Under the pieces are notes generated by a model. It saw only the letters and a list, made by a program, of their open reading frames with translations. It did not search any database and was not told the DNA's origin. Below are positions 56,013-64,000 of a DNA stretch of 64,000 bases, in pieces. How positions within the stretch are numbered: position 1 is the stretch's first letter; every line of letters starts with the position of its first letter. The stretch is from Aquimarina aquimarini (lineage in GTDB: Bacteria > Bacteroidota > Bacteroidia > Flavobacteriales > Flavobacteriaceae): NCBI RefSeq assembly GCF_900299535.1, contig NZ_OMKE01000010.1, positions 62,001 through 126,000 on the forward strand. Reading direction: 5' to 3'. The translations under genes were made by a program, and so were the position numbers.

Positions 56013-56654
56013 ATTATATTCACTTAGCACTGTCTTTCTACCAATAGTAGAGGTGATTATATCTTTATCTAGATCCCAACCTCTTGCAGGAGAATATTCT
56101 CGACCATACCAGATTATTTGTAGATGAAGATCATTCCATAATTCTTTAGGAAATAACCTTTTGGCATCCTTTTCGGTTTGCGTTACATTCTTACCATTAC
56201 TAAATCCCCATCTATACATCAATCTATGAATATGTGTATCTATAGGAAAAGCAGGTACACCAAATGCTTGTGACATAACAACACCCGCAGTTTTATGACC
56301 AACAGCTGGTAATTCTTCAAGAGCTTCAAAACTTTGAGGAACTTCTCCGTTATGCTTATCAATAAGAATATGAGACAATTCATATATTCCTTTTGATTTC
56401 ATAGGGCTTAATCCCACAGGTTTTATGATTTCTCTAATCTCTTCTACAGACAATCGTATCATAGCATGTGGATTATCTGCTTTTTCAAATAATAAAGGAG
56501 TAATCTTGTTTACCCGAACATCTGTACTTTGAGCGCTCATTAATACAGCAATAAGTAATGTGTATGGATCTTTATGATCCAAAGGAATAGGAATTTTGGG
56601 GTATAGTTCTTGAAGTGTTTTTATCGTAAAATCTACCTTTTCCTGTTTAGTCAT
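55986..56654 (-). CDS. nth: Endonuclease III, lacking the Fe-S cluster cysteines
   Basis: 222 residues. Base-excision-repair DNA glycosylase/AP lyase. The helix-hairpin-helix and catalytic Lys are in LEELPAVGHKTAGVVM, and the catalytic Asp is in PIDTHIHRL. In E. coli Nth the C-terminus carries C-x6-C-x2-C-x5-C binding a [4Fe-4S] cluster. The equivalent segment here (YGREYSPARGWDLDKDIIT) has no Cys at all, and none occurs in the rest of the C-terminus. The fold and active site are intact, so it should be functional without a cluster. It is convergent with the small ORF. Confidence 0.9.
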   Translation of the reverse strand: MTKQEKVDFTIKTLQELYPKIPIPLDHKDPYTLLIAVLMSAQSTDVRVNKITPLLFEKADNPHAMIRLSVEEIREIIKPVGLSPMKSKGIYELSHILIDKHNGEVPQSFEALEELPAVGHKTAGVVMSQAFGVPAFPIDTHIHRLMYRWGFSNGKNVTQTEKDAKRLFPKELWNDLHLQIIWYGREYSPARGWDLDKDIITSTIGRKTVLSEYNKNKKPIKK

Positions 56655-56811
56655 GTCTCAAAGTTATTTTAGGCTAAAGTATAAAATAATCAACCCTCTA
56701 TAAATATAGATAGGTATTAATTTCTTGCTAAAATTAAAAATAGATAAGTATTTTTGTTACAAATTCAGCAAAAGAAATAGTAAAAAGTTTTATTCGTATA
56801 AATTATATAAA

Positions 56812-57261
56812 ATGACAACATTAAAAATAGGGGATAAGGCTCCTGATTTTACAGCATTGGACCAAGAAGGAAATACTATAACCTTAGCAGATTATAAGGG
56901 TAAAAAATTAGTTGTTTTTTTCTATCCCAAAGCCAGTACTCCAGGGTGTACGGCAGAAGCATGTAATTTGAGAGATAATTATCAAACGTTTCAAAATCAA
57001 GGATATGAGGTTATAGGAGTAAGTGCAGATAGTGCAAAAAGACAACTTAATTTTAAGAATAAAAATGAGTTACCTTATTCTTTGTTGGCAGATGAAGACA
57101 AAAAAGTAATTGAAGCTTTTGGGGTATGGGGGCCTAAAAAATTTATGGGACGTGAATATGATGGTATCCACCGTACTACCTTTGTGATAGATGAAAAAGG
57201 AATAATTACAGAGGTAATAGGTAAAGTAAAAACCAAAGATCATACGGCTCAGATTTTGTAA
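56812..57261 (+). CDS. bcp: Thioredoxin-dependent thiol peroxidase (Bcp/PrxQ)
   Basis: 149 residues from ATG 56812; the open frame extends upstream, but this start gives the family N-terminus MTTLKIGDKAPDF. The peroxidatic Cys is in YPKASTPGCTAEACNLRD, with the resolving Cys five residues later, the PrxQ layout. Arg in HRTTFVID completes the active site. It reduces hydrogen and organic peroxides in the cytoplasm. The gene follows nth divergently and ends at a hairpin. Confidence 0.95.
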   Translation: MTTLKIGDKAPDFTALDQEGNTITLADYKGKKLVVFFYPKASTPGCTAEACNLRDNYQTFQNQGYEVIGVSADSAKRQLNFKNKNELPYSLLADEDKKVIEAFGVWGPKKFMGREYDGIHRTTFVIDEKGIITEVIGKVKTKDHTAQIL

Positions 57262-57286
57262 TAAATCTATCTTTGTAAAAGTTTAT

Positions 57287-57319
57287 TATACCCTTTTTAT
57301 TTATAATAAAAAGGGTATA
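57287..57319. terminator. Bidirectional terminator
   Basis: 14-bp arms (TATACCCTTTTTAT and complement), 5-base loop and T-rich flank, between convergent bcp and the thioredoxin-family gene. Confidence 0.8.
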
Positions 57320-57336
57320 TGTTTTTATCTATCTCT

Positions 57337-58653
57337 TTAGCTTGATAATTTTTTAATGAGTTCATCAACAGAATTTAAGTAGTATGAGTTTATTTTTTCT
57401 TTATGTTTAGTACAAATTGCCTGAGATTTTTTTGCCAACTTTAGAGCTGTAGATTTATCATTTGCTTGTGAATATGTTTTAGCTGCCATAAAATAAGCAT
57501 GTAATTTTTTTAGAGGATCATCAGATTTATTACCTAAATCTACAACTATAACTGCTTGTTTGATTGCTTGGTTATAGTTTTTGCTAGTTAGATTAAGTTT
57601 CATGTTCATGATATGAGCGTCCATGTTTTGTGGGCGTATGAGAATCGTTTTATTTGACCAGGTGATAAACTCTTTTAGGGTATCACTTTTTAAATCTATT
57701 GGCGAATAGTTTGCAATACCAATATGATCCATGATTAGATCAAAATCATCAGAAGCATATTGTTCTAAAAAAGGAATTATTCTGTCTATCGCTTCTTTAT
57801 ACTTTTGGCAGTTTTTAAGGTAATTAATCTCAATTTGTGCTATTAACTTATCTTTATAAGGATAGTTTGTTGTTCTTAAAAAAGGAATTACAGTAGTATC
57901 AACATATTTTTCTGCAAATCCAGCACCTACATGGTGACTTTGTGTGAGTATATATCTTTTTGATATTTTATTGATTAATTTTTTTTCTGGTATTATTTTA
58001 GAAAAAGAATCAAAATTATTGATTAATATTTCAAACGGAATTGATTTGATATTAAAAGCATATTTATGAATTAGTTCATAAGTATGCTTTGTGAATACCT
58101 CTTTTTGAGGTAAAGAATTGAGGTATATTCCTAGTTTATTATCGGTTTCTCCTCCAAGTTTTATTAATTGAGACAAGTATTTTTTAATAAAATCTTTGTC
58201 TCTATTCCCTTTATTAAATTCATCATCCAGTACTGTGAATCTTTTTTTTGGATTTTGAGCAGTTTTTGCTAATTCAATCATTGCATCTTTATCTGCATAT
58301 GCAGAAGTTATGTGTAATAACTTTCCTGTTGCATCCAAAAATAAAAAGGTAGGATAAGAAATTACTCCGTATTTTTTTGCTAATGCTATTCCTTCACCTT
58401 TTTCTGCATCAATTTTTACGCTTACAAATCTTGGATTGTAATAATCCCCAAGCTCTTTTATAGGAAAAACTTCTTTAGACATTTTTTTACAAGGAGCGCA
58501 CCAGTCTGTGTAGACATCAACAAAGATTAATTTTTTTTCTGTCTTGGCTTTTGCTTTAATCTCATCCCAATTACTGTGTTCAAAATCTATTCCTTGTGAG
58601 AAAATGTGATTGCTGGAAAGTACCAGCAATGACAACAAAATTATTCTTTTCAT
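57337..58653 (-). CDS. Exported thioredoxin-family protein with helical C-terminal region
   Basis: 438 residues with a signal peptide (MKRIILLSLLVLSSNHIFSQG). A thioredoxin-like domain (~28-130) has the active site VDVYTDWCAPCKKMSKEVF (CAPC) and cis-Pro in YGVISYPTFLFLD. The remaining ~300 residues are helix-rich and TPR-like (e.g. YKEAIDRIIPFLEQY, HAYFMAAKTYSQANDKS), probably a protein-binding module. Likely a periplasmic thiol-disulfide enzyme. Monocistronic. Confidence 0.85.
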   Translation of the reverse strand: MKRIILLSLLVLSSNHIFSQGIDFEHSNWDEIKAKAKTEKKLIFVDVYTDWCAPCKKMSKEVFPIKELGDYYNPRFVSVKIDAEKGEGIALAKKYGVISYPTFLFLDATGKLLHITSAYADKDAMIELAKTAQNPKKRFTVLDDEFNKGNRDKDFIKKYLSQLIKLGGETDNKLGIYLNSLPQKEVFTKHTYELIHKYAFNIKSIPFEILINNFDSFSKIIPEKKLINKISKRYILTQSHHVGAGFAEKYVDTTVIPFLRTTNYPYKDKLIAQIEINYLKNCQKYKEAIDRIIPFLEQYASDDFDLIMDHIGIANYSPIDLKSDTLKEFITWSNKTILIRPQNMDAHIMNMKLNLTSKNYNQAIKQAVIVVDLGNKSDDPLKKLHAYFMAAKTYSQANDKSTALKLAKKSQAICTKHKEKINSYYLNSVDELIKKLSS

Positions 58654-58734
58654 TTCGTTTTTGTTTTAGAATTCAAAATAAATACGAAACTGTTGTTCTT
58701 TTACCCTATTTATACAAGGTTAAAATTTTCATAA

Positions 58735-58774
58735 AAAAATAGAGAGGTTATAATTTTATAACCTCTCTATTTTT
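58735..58774. terminator. Bidirectional terminator-like hairpin
   Basis: 19-bp perfect arms (core TAGAGAGGTTATAA / TTATAACCTCTCTA) with A-run and T-run ends. It lies between two minus-strand genes and terminates the gene at 58791-60242. Confidence 0.88.
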
Positions 58775-58790
58775 ACTATTTATATGAAAT

Positions 58791-60242
58791 TTATTTTTCT
58801 ATAGCTTTTTCAGCTTTATAGCCAAAGAAATTATTGGCTTTAATCATTTCAGGGATAAGCTCTGGTAATTGATTTTCCCAACCAGGAGTATCATCCTGAA
58901 TATTTTGTAAAATTTCTCTTGAGAAAATATTCATAAGAGAAGCATCATAATCTGCAATATCTTGTAGTTTACCGTTGTATTTAAAGAATTTATACAATTC
59001 TTTCATTCTTGGGTGTACTTTTAGAGTATCACTAGTTGTAATTTCTCCAGTTTTATGATTTTTTAATGGATATAGGTATACTTTTAGATCTTTAAAGAAT
59101 AATTTACCAAAGGCTTCTAGAATCCCTCCACTAAGGTGTCTATAGTATTTTTCATCAAAAATATCTACCAAGTTATTCACTCCCATAGCGAGAGCCATAC
59201 GTTCTTTGGTATAGTTTGAGAAGTACTCAACAACCCTATAATATTCTTTGAAGTTAGAAATCATTACAGTTTGCCCTTGAGAGCATAGTAATCTAGCTCT
59301 AGCCATAAAATCTTCCTCATCAATTTCACCTTCTGCCCTTAGGTTGGATAAAGTGATCTCAAATATAACTACGGTTTTATCTTTGTTTACTTTATTTTCA
59401 CTCAAAAACATATTAAGTGACTTCTCGTAGATATCCATATTTACTTTGGTCACAGGTCTAAAACTACCACGAAGCGCTAATATGTTTTTCTTGTATAAAA
59501 TGGCAGCAGGTAATATATTATTACCATCAGGGCCGAACATAACGGCCTCTGTCATTCCATTTTTAACTAGCTGTAAACTCATTAAGCGATTATCTACTTT
59601 ACTAAATCTAGGACCAGAAAAGTTGATTGTATCAATTTCTATTTGATCTTTATCTAGGTGATCATACAGATAGCGTAGTAACTTTTTTGGATTATCATAT
59701 TTGTAATATGCACCATAAATTAGGTTAACCCCTAATATTCCCAAAGTCATTTGCTGTAGTTTGGCATCATTCTCATGAAAACGTATATGCAATGAGATTT
59801 CGTTGTATTCTTCGTTTGGTACGGTTTGATATCTTATACCTACCCAACCGTGACCTTTGTATTTTTTTGCAAAATCAATGGTTGCTACAGTATTGGCGTA
59901 ACTAAAGAATAATTTATTAGGATGTTTTTCTCTAGTAATTCTTTCTTCAATAAGTCCAACTTCATGCCTAAGCATTTTTTTTAATCTCGCTTCAGTAACA
60001 TAACGTTTATCGTTTTCGATACCATATATAGCATCACTAAAATCTTTGTCATATGCACTCATTGCTTTCGCAATAGTACCAGAAGCTCCACCTGCTCTAA
60101 AAAAGTTTCGAACAGTTTCCTGACCAGCACCAATTTCTGCAAAAGTACCATAGATGTTTTGGTTCAGGTTAATACGTAAAGCTTTGCTTTTTATTGAAGG
60201 GACAGACTCAAATTCTTTATCTCCCATTATCTTAATAGGCAT
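58791..60242 (-). CDS. Conserved-looking cytoplasmic protein of unknown function
   Basis: 483 residues, no signal peptide, no membrane segment and no plug or barrel pattern. Notable segments are NIYGTFAEIGAGQETVRNFFRAGG near the start, a Gly-rich GPDGNNILPAAILYKK, DKTVVIFEITLSNLRAEGEIDEEDF and HLSGGILEAFGKLF. The composition is that of a well-folded housekeeping enzyme, and it is a complete gene. I do not recognise a domain. The divergent neighbour is an MBL-fold hydrolase gene. Confidence 0.8.
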   Translation of the reverse strand: MPIKIMGDKEFESVPSIKSKALRINLNQNIYGTFAEIGAGQETVRNFFRAGGASGTIAKAMSAYDKDFSDAIYGIENDKRYVTEARLKKMLRHEVGLIEERITREKHPNKLFFSYANTVATIDFAKKYKGHGWVGIRYQTVPNEEYNEISLHIRFHENDAKLQQMTLGILGVNLIYGAYYKYDNPKKLLRYLYDHLDKDQIEIDTINFSGPRFSKVDNRLMSLQLVKNGMTEAVMFGPDGNNILPAAILYKKNILALRGSFRPVTKVNMDIYEKSLNMFLSENKVNKDKTVVIFEITLSNLRAEGEIDEEDFMARARLLCSQGQTVMISNFKEYYRVVEYFSNYTKERMALAMGVNNLVDIFDEKYYRHLSGGILEAFGKLFFKDLKVYLYPLKNHKTGEITTSDTLKVHPRMKELYKFFKYNGKLQDIADYDASLMNIFSREILQNIQDDTPGWENQLPELIPEMIKANNFFGYKAEKAIEK

Positions 60243-60367
60243 AGTAAAAAGGGCTTTTTTTGTTTACTGTAAAGGTACTAATCCAAAAAGTATTAAAAAA
60301 GCATGTATGTAAATTTATATCTACACTTTATGTCCTATATTACGAATTAAGAAAAATATGTAATTTT

Positions 60368-60394
60368 TTGAGCAAAAAAATATAAGTACATTTG
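60368..60394 (+). promoter_or_regulatory. Bacteroidetes-type promoter
   Basis: TTG (60368-60370) and TACATTTG (60387-60394) match the -33 TTG and -7 TAnnTTTG consensus with a 16-base spacer. The ATG lies 18 bases downstream. Confidence 0.6.
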
Positions 60395-60412
60395 CTCTGG
60401 TTTATAGAAATT

Positions 60413-61174
60413 ATGGAAATAACTTTTCTCGGTACCGGTACATCTCAGGGAATTCCAGTAATAGGAAGCGATCACCCTGTGTGTTTGAGTGATGATCCTC
60501 GTGATAAACGATTACGGGTTTCTGTACTTATATCTTGGGGTCAATACTGTTATGTTATCGATTGTGGACCTGATTTTAGGCAACAGATGCTATCAAATAA
60601 TGTATCAAGAATTGATGGTATTGTCTTTACACATGAGCATGCTGATCATACCATGGGAATGGATGACATTCGTCCTTTTTTTTTCAGACAAGGAGATATT
60701 CCTGTATATGCTCACAAAAGAGTATTAGAATCATTGAGTGCTAGGTTTGAATATATTTTTTCTTCAGAAAATAAGTATCCAGGAGCTCCCAGTGTTATAG
60801 AACATGAAATTAGTAATACTCCTTTTTTACTGGGTGATTTGGATATTATTCCTATTAATACGTTTCATAACCGTTTACAAGTTTTTGGATTTCGATTCAA
60901 AGATTTTGTGTATATGACAGATGTAAAAACGGTAGAGGAAAAAGAAAAAAAGAAATTAAGAGGTGTCAAGGTGTTAGTCGTAAATGCATTGCGGATAGAG
61001 CCACATCATTCACATTTTAATCTTGAAGAAGCATTAAAATTTATAGAAGAAATAAAACCAGAGAAAGCATACTTAACTCATATAAGTCATTTAATGGGGT
61101 TTCATGCTGAAGTTGAAAAAAAATTACCAAAAAACGTATACATAGCTTACGATAATTTAAAAATAACAATTTAG
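60413..61174 (+). CDS. MBL-fold metallo-hydrolase, PhnP-like
   Basis: 253 residues from ATG 60413. The metal-binding motif HEHADH (THEHADHTMGMDD, ~73-78) is present, with further His/Asp ligands in FHNRLQVFGF, YMTDVKTV and the C-terminal LTHISH. The start MEITFLGTGTSQGIPVIG and the GPDFRQQM segment match the PhnP-type cyclic-phosphodiesterase group of Bacteroidota. The likely reaction is phosphodiester hydrolysis, but the substrate is unproven. The next gene starts 4 bases after the stop, so they are probably cotranscribed. Confidence 0.88.
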   Translation: MEITFLGTGTSQGIPVIGSDHPVCLSDDPRDKRLRVSVLISWGQYCYVIDCGPDFRQQMLSNNVSRIDGIVFTHEHADHTMGMDDIRPFFFRQGDIPVYAHKRVLESLSARFEYIFSSENKYPGAPSVIEHEISNTPFLLGDLDIIPINTFHNRLQVFGFRFKDFVYMTDVKTVEEKEKKKLRGVKVLVVNALRIEPHHSHFNLEEALKFIEEIKPEKAYLTHISHLMGFHAEVEKKLPKNVYIAYDNLKITI

Positions 61175-61178
61175 AAAC

Positions 61179-61676
61179 ATGAGGAATAAAATTTTTTTAT
61201 ATCTATTCATTTTTGCATTACTATTTATCCTTTTTCAATTTATGAATGCAAAAAAAGCGAAAGAATCCTACGATAAAAAAATAGATAACCTAGAAACTCG
61301 TATCACAGAAAAAGAAACAGCTATAGATTCTTTGATAAGTACGACTATGGATCTTACGTATTTTTCATTAGAGAGTAATGAGGATGCAGCGAGTTATTTT
61401 GAAGAAATGGGATATGATGCCAATAAATTAACTTTGACAATAAGTGATCAAATTATTAGTCAGAATAAGGCAGGAAAAGATAATCCAATTATTCCATTTG
61501 TAGGAATGGAAGGCAATATGAGCATCAATAAAGTGAGGTTGTTAAACCATAAATGGATTATTGCTGATTTTACGGATGGAGTATATTGGGGAGAACTTTT
61601 TATTACTTACGAAGTAAAAGAAGGGGGAGTAATTGACTTTGAAGTCGAAAAATCATTCTTATACCCAAGGAATTAA
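61179..61676 (+). CDS. Membrane-anchored hypothetical protein
   Basis: 165 residues. An N-terminal hydrophobic helix (IFLYLFIFALLFILFQFM, ~4-21) is followed by a coiled-coil segment (KIDNLETRITEKETAIDSL, ~35-53) and a beta-rich soluble domain ending in YWGELFITYEVKEGGVIDFEVEKSFLYP. It is anchored in the inner membrane with the soluble part most likely periplasmic. Function unknown. It is probably transcribed with the MBL-fold gene just upstream. Confidence 0.72.
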   Translation: MRNKIFLYLFIFALLFILFQFMNAKKAKESYDKKIDNLETRITEKETAIDSLISTTMDLTYFSLESNEDAASYFEEMGYDANKLTLTISDQIISQNKAGKDNPIIPFVGMEGNMSINKVRLLNHKWIIADFTDGVYWGELFITYEVKEGGVIDFEVEKSFLYPRN

Positions 61677-61729
61677 TTATAGATAACTTTAGGGAGTCTG
61701 TTTATATATATGATACCTATTAATAAACA

Positions 61730-61774
61730 AACCTGCCGAAATTTTAGATCATTGTTATAGGGTTTCGACAGGTT
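61730..61774. terminator. Imperfect hairpin, possible terminator
   Basis: 12-bp arms (AACCTGCCGAAA and TTTCGACAGGTT, one mismatch) with a 21-base loop, 54 bases after the hypothetical gene. There is no clear T-run, so termination is uncertain. Confidence 0.45.
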
Positions 61775-61834
61775 GTTGCTTGACAGATATCACACATTAA
61801 CTCACTTATCTATCTCTTTTTTTTATGTTTTGAA

Positions 61835-62689
61835 TTATTTAAAAGTGTAAGTTCTTCGCTCTACTTGAGTTAATCTAAAATACCCATGTGCATAATTATC
61901 TTTATTACTTAAATTAATACAATTACCTTTTAACGCTACGGGTGTAGCACTAAATAGGCCAGCTCCCTCAGATTGCTCAATAAGTATTCTTATATAGTTG
62001 TAATACCCCTCAGAGATACCATATAAATCTATATCTATAACATCTCCCTGAGCAAACTGATCATTGTCATCATCATCATCATTATCATCATCGTCTTCTT
62101 TTTCAAAATACCAACTAATTTCATTACCGTTTACGAATTCATCATTAAAATCTTCAAATTCAGCCAATAGATCACCTTTTTCTTTAAATTTAATGAGGTA
62201 ATTATTTCCTTCTTCTTTTGGATCATCAAATATTACATTTACCTCTAGAACTTCATCATCAAAGCCATTCTCTGTAGACTGGTTAACTTCTTTGATGTCT
62301 GCTACTGGCATTAATGTTTCTTTGGCAGTATAAGTTTCATTATTATAAATAACTTCTAGCGTATAAGATTGATTAACGATAGGAACAAATTCTGTAGTGG
62401 TATACTCACCATTATTTTGATCTGTAAAAATAAATTCTGTACCATTGGTATCATTAGTAACTTTTACAGTAGCACCAGAAACATTGGTATTTGTCGTTCT
62501 ATCAAAATAAGGAGTCGAGGTACTCAGTTTTATAGTTTGATTATTTCCTGTAGTTCCTTTTTCCCAATCTAATGAGGCTTCAATAGTTAATCTTGCAGGA
62601 GCTGTTTGTACCTCTACATCTATTACATCTTCACAAGAAGTAAAAACTACTGCCAATAAGATGATTATAATTTTTATATGGATGTTCAT
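61835..62689 (-). CDS. DUF4249-family lipoprotein
   Basis: 284 residues with a lipoprotein signal (MNIHIKIIIILLAVVFTSC, Cys19, EDVIDVE). The Ig-like N-terminal part (PARLTIEASLDW, SGATVKVTNDTNGTEFIF) matches DUF4249, a Bacteroidota family usually encoded beside TonB-dependent receptors. An Asp/Asn-rich insert (EDDDDNDDDDDNDQ, ~198-212) looks like a calcium-binding or low-complexity loop. The receptor gene lies 5 bases upstream on the same strand, so the pair forms an operon, functionally like SusD/SusC. The substrate is unknown. Confidence 0.9.
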   Translation of the reverse strand: MNIHIKIIIILLAVVFTSCEDVIDVEVQTAPARLTIEASLDWEKGTTGNNQTIKLSTSTPYFDRTTNTNVSGATVKVTNDTNGTEFIFTDQNNGEYTTTEFVPIVNQSYTLEVIYNNETYTAKETLMPVADIKEVNQSTENGFDDEVLEVNVIFDDPKEEGNNYLIKFKEKGDLLAEFEDFNDEFVNGNEISWYFEKEDDDDNDDDDDNDQFAQGDVIDIDLYGISEGYYNYIRILIEQSEGAGLFSATPVALKGNCINLSNKDNYAHGYFRLTQVERRTYTFK

Positions 62690-62694
62690 TTTGT

Positions 62695-64000
62695 TTAAAA
62701 TTTAAAATTATACATTACTGAGGGTACTATCCCAAAAATAGCTGTTCTAGTAGCTTCATTAGCTCCTGTTTCGGCATTCTGCCCAAATGATATGGCGGCC
62801 GCATTTTTTTGATTATAAACATTATAAATACCAAAAACCCATTCTCCTTTCCATCTTCTATTAGGTTTATTATTGGGTCTGTATGTAGCAGAAATATCAA
62901 GTCTGTGATAGGCTGGTAATCTATCAGAGTTTCTGTCAGAATAACTAGCTATTGATAGCCCTTCATATTCATATTGGCCATTAGGATAGGTTACAGGTCT
63001 TCCTGTTTGAAAAACAGCATTGGCACTTAAAGTCCATTTCTTATTTAGTTGGTAAGCACCTGTTAATGAGATATCATGAGTTCTATCATAGGCAGTGTTG
63101 TACCAATCTCCATTATTAATCCCTGGCCCTCCTGCATTGGCATCAACTGTTCTTTGCTCTGATTTTGATAAGGTATATGCAAGCCATCCTGTAAATTTAC
63201 CTTTGTTTTTACGAAATAAGAATTCTAGACCGTAAGCCCTTGATTCACCATTTAAAATTTCGGTTTCTATTGCATTATTTCCGATCAGGTCAGAACCATC
63301 AATATAGTCAATTCGGTTATCTGTCGTTTTGTAGTATGCCTCTAATTCTAATGAATACGTTTTGTCTTTAAAATTTCTAAAATATCCCAACGCATATTGA
63401 TCAGATAATTGAGGTTTTATATATTTTCCACTAGGAGTCCACACATCAAGAGGTGTAACAGAGGTGGTGTTTGATAATAAATGAATGTATTGTGCGGCTC
63501 TAGAGTATCCCATTTTTATTGATGACTTATCATTTAATTGATACGCCAAAGAGGCTCTAGGCTCTATATTTCCAAAATTTTCAATAGATTCACTTTTTTT
63601 GTAGTTGGTTTCACCAATTTCAGTACCTCTTTCATAAATCCCTAAAGTAGGATTGTATACAACGGGCTGATCGTTTCTATAGTTCGCTATAGCTTGACCT
63701 CCTAATCGGCTGAAAGCACTATACCTAACCCCGTATTGTACTGTAAGTTTATCTGTGATTTTGTGTTCTGCATTGGCATATATACCTCCTTCAAAAGCTT
63801 TTTTTCTATCAAGAGCTAGAGGGTTTATTGATGAATTATTAGAGGTTGGCTTTATTCGACCTGGATCAAAATCATAATAGATACCACTTACTCCAAAATC
63901 TAATTTGAATTTATCACTGGCATAATATTTTAGATCGTATTTCACATTGTAATTATTAATTGATGAAACCCATTCAAACTCTTCAATAATAATATCCAGG
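62695..64000 (-). CDS. TonB-dependent receptor, C-terminal part (5' end missing)
   Basis: The frame stays open through base 64000, so the gene continues past the window; ~434 residues are seen. An alternating aromatic beta-barrel pattern runs throughout (e.g. YGVRYSAFSRLGG, SLAYQLNDKSSIKMGYSRAA, YALGYFRNFKDKTYSLELEAYYK). The C-terminus, PSVMYNFKF, ends in an aromatic residue as outer-membrane proteins do. Partner of the DUF4249 lipoprotein gene downstream. The first in-frame GTG at 63945 is not the true start. The plug and the TonB box would lie outside the window. Confidence 0.92.
   Translation of the reverse strand, partial: LDIIIEEFEWVSSINNYNVKYDLKYYASDKFKLDFGVSGIYYDFDPGRIKPTSNNSSINPLALDRKKAFEGGIYANAEHKITDKLTVQYGVRYSAFSRLGGQAIANYRNDQPVVYNPTLGIYERGTEIGETNYKKSESIENFGNIEPRASLAYQLNDKSSIKMGYSRAAQYIHLLSNTTSVTPLDVWTPSGKYIKPQLSDQYALGYFRNFKDKTYSLELEAYYKTTDNRIDYIDGSDLIGNNAIETEILNGESRAYGLEFLFRKNKGKFTGWLAYTLSKSEQRTVDANAGGPGINNGDWYNTAYDRTHDISLTGAYQLNKKWTLSANAVFQTGRPVTYPNGQYEYEGLSIASYSDRNSDRLPAYHRLDISATYRPNNKPNRRWKGEWVFGIYNVYNQKNAAAISFGQNAETGANEATRTAIFGIVPSVMYNFKF

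Overview
The window looks like chromosomal DNA of a marine, gliding-type member of the Flavobacteriaceae (Bacteroidota). The DNA is strongly AT-rich. It carries a type IX secretion C-terminal sorting domain, SusC/TonB-type outer-membrane receptors, a DUF4249 lipoprotein, a DUF5117/DUF4953-type metalloprotease, TAnnTTTG-like promoters, and the housekeeping order uvrA / ECF sigma / small ORF / nth / bcp. An Aquimarina-like genus is my guess only. I saw no tRNA, rRNA, CRISPR array, transposase or prophage gene.

Layout. 1-7 kb: end of a secreted hydrolase, fumC, a small membrane protein, an outer-membrane beta-barrel protein, an ArsC-like reductase and prfB. prfB is split by a programmed frameshift and runs 7013-5915. 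7-9.5 kb: zinc metalloprotease. 9.6-18.5 kb: an accessory stretch of single genes (GIY-YIG-like protein, WD40 protein, AraC regulator plus serine hydrolase, DUF6882, Crp/Fnr, DUF1569, a small membrane protein, an orphan LanC). 18.5-24.5 kb: threonine aldolase, YegP-like protein, OmpA protein, thioredoxin, EbfC and oligopeptidase B. 24.5-30.4 kb: a cysteine-synthase-like enzyme, an alpha-oxoamine-synthase enzyme and a GNAT acyltransferase, which together suggest capnine/sulfonolipid synthesis. 30.5-37.8 kb: an outer-membrane protein with a highly charged tail, then DUF4834 / YfhO / glycosyltransferase / flippase.

37.9-51.3 kb is the most unusual part. Two secreted paralogs (37887-39200 and 50566-51252) share an N-terminal domain but carry opposite tails, one Arg-rich and one poly-Asp. 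Each has a sigma-54-like -24/-12 promoter and the same 12-base motif before its terminator. Between them lie two tandem cassettes. One is complete: a sigma-70-family factor, a single-pass anti-sigma-like protein and a large TPR-CHAT protease (45693-50349). The other is a paralogous anti-sigma/TPR-CHAT pair without a sigma factor (41603-45526). The proteases have signal peptides, intact His/Cys dyads and a C-terminal membrane anchor, so I infer a membrane signalling route in which CHAT proteolysis controls a sigma factor. It resembles the TPR-CHAT/Csx30/sigma arrangement of type III-E CRISPR systems, but without CRISPR.

51.4-64 kb: peroxiredoxin-like protein, uvrA, ECF sigma factor, a 49-residue protein, an endonuclease III lacking the Fe-S cysteines, Bcp, a thioredoxin-TPR protein, a conserved orphan protein, an MBL-fold hydrolase, and a DUF4249/TonB-receptor pair cut by the window end. 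Gene boundaries rest on reading frames, family length and start context. Family names come from recognised motifs, not from searches.
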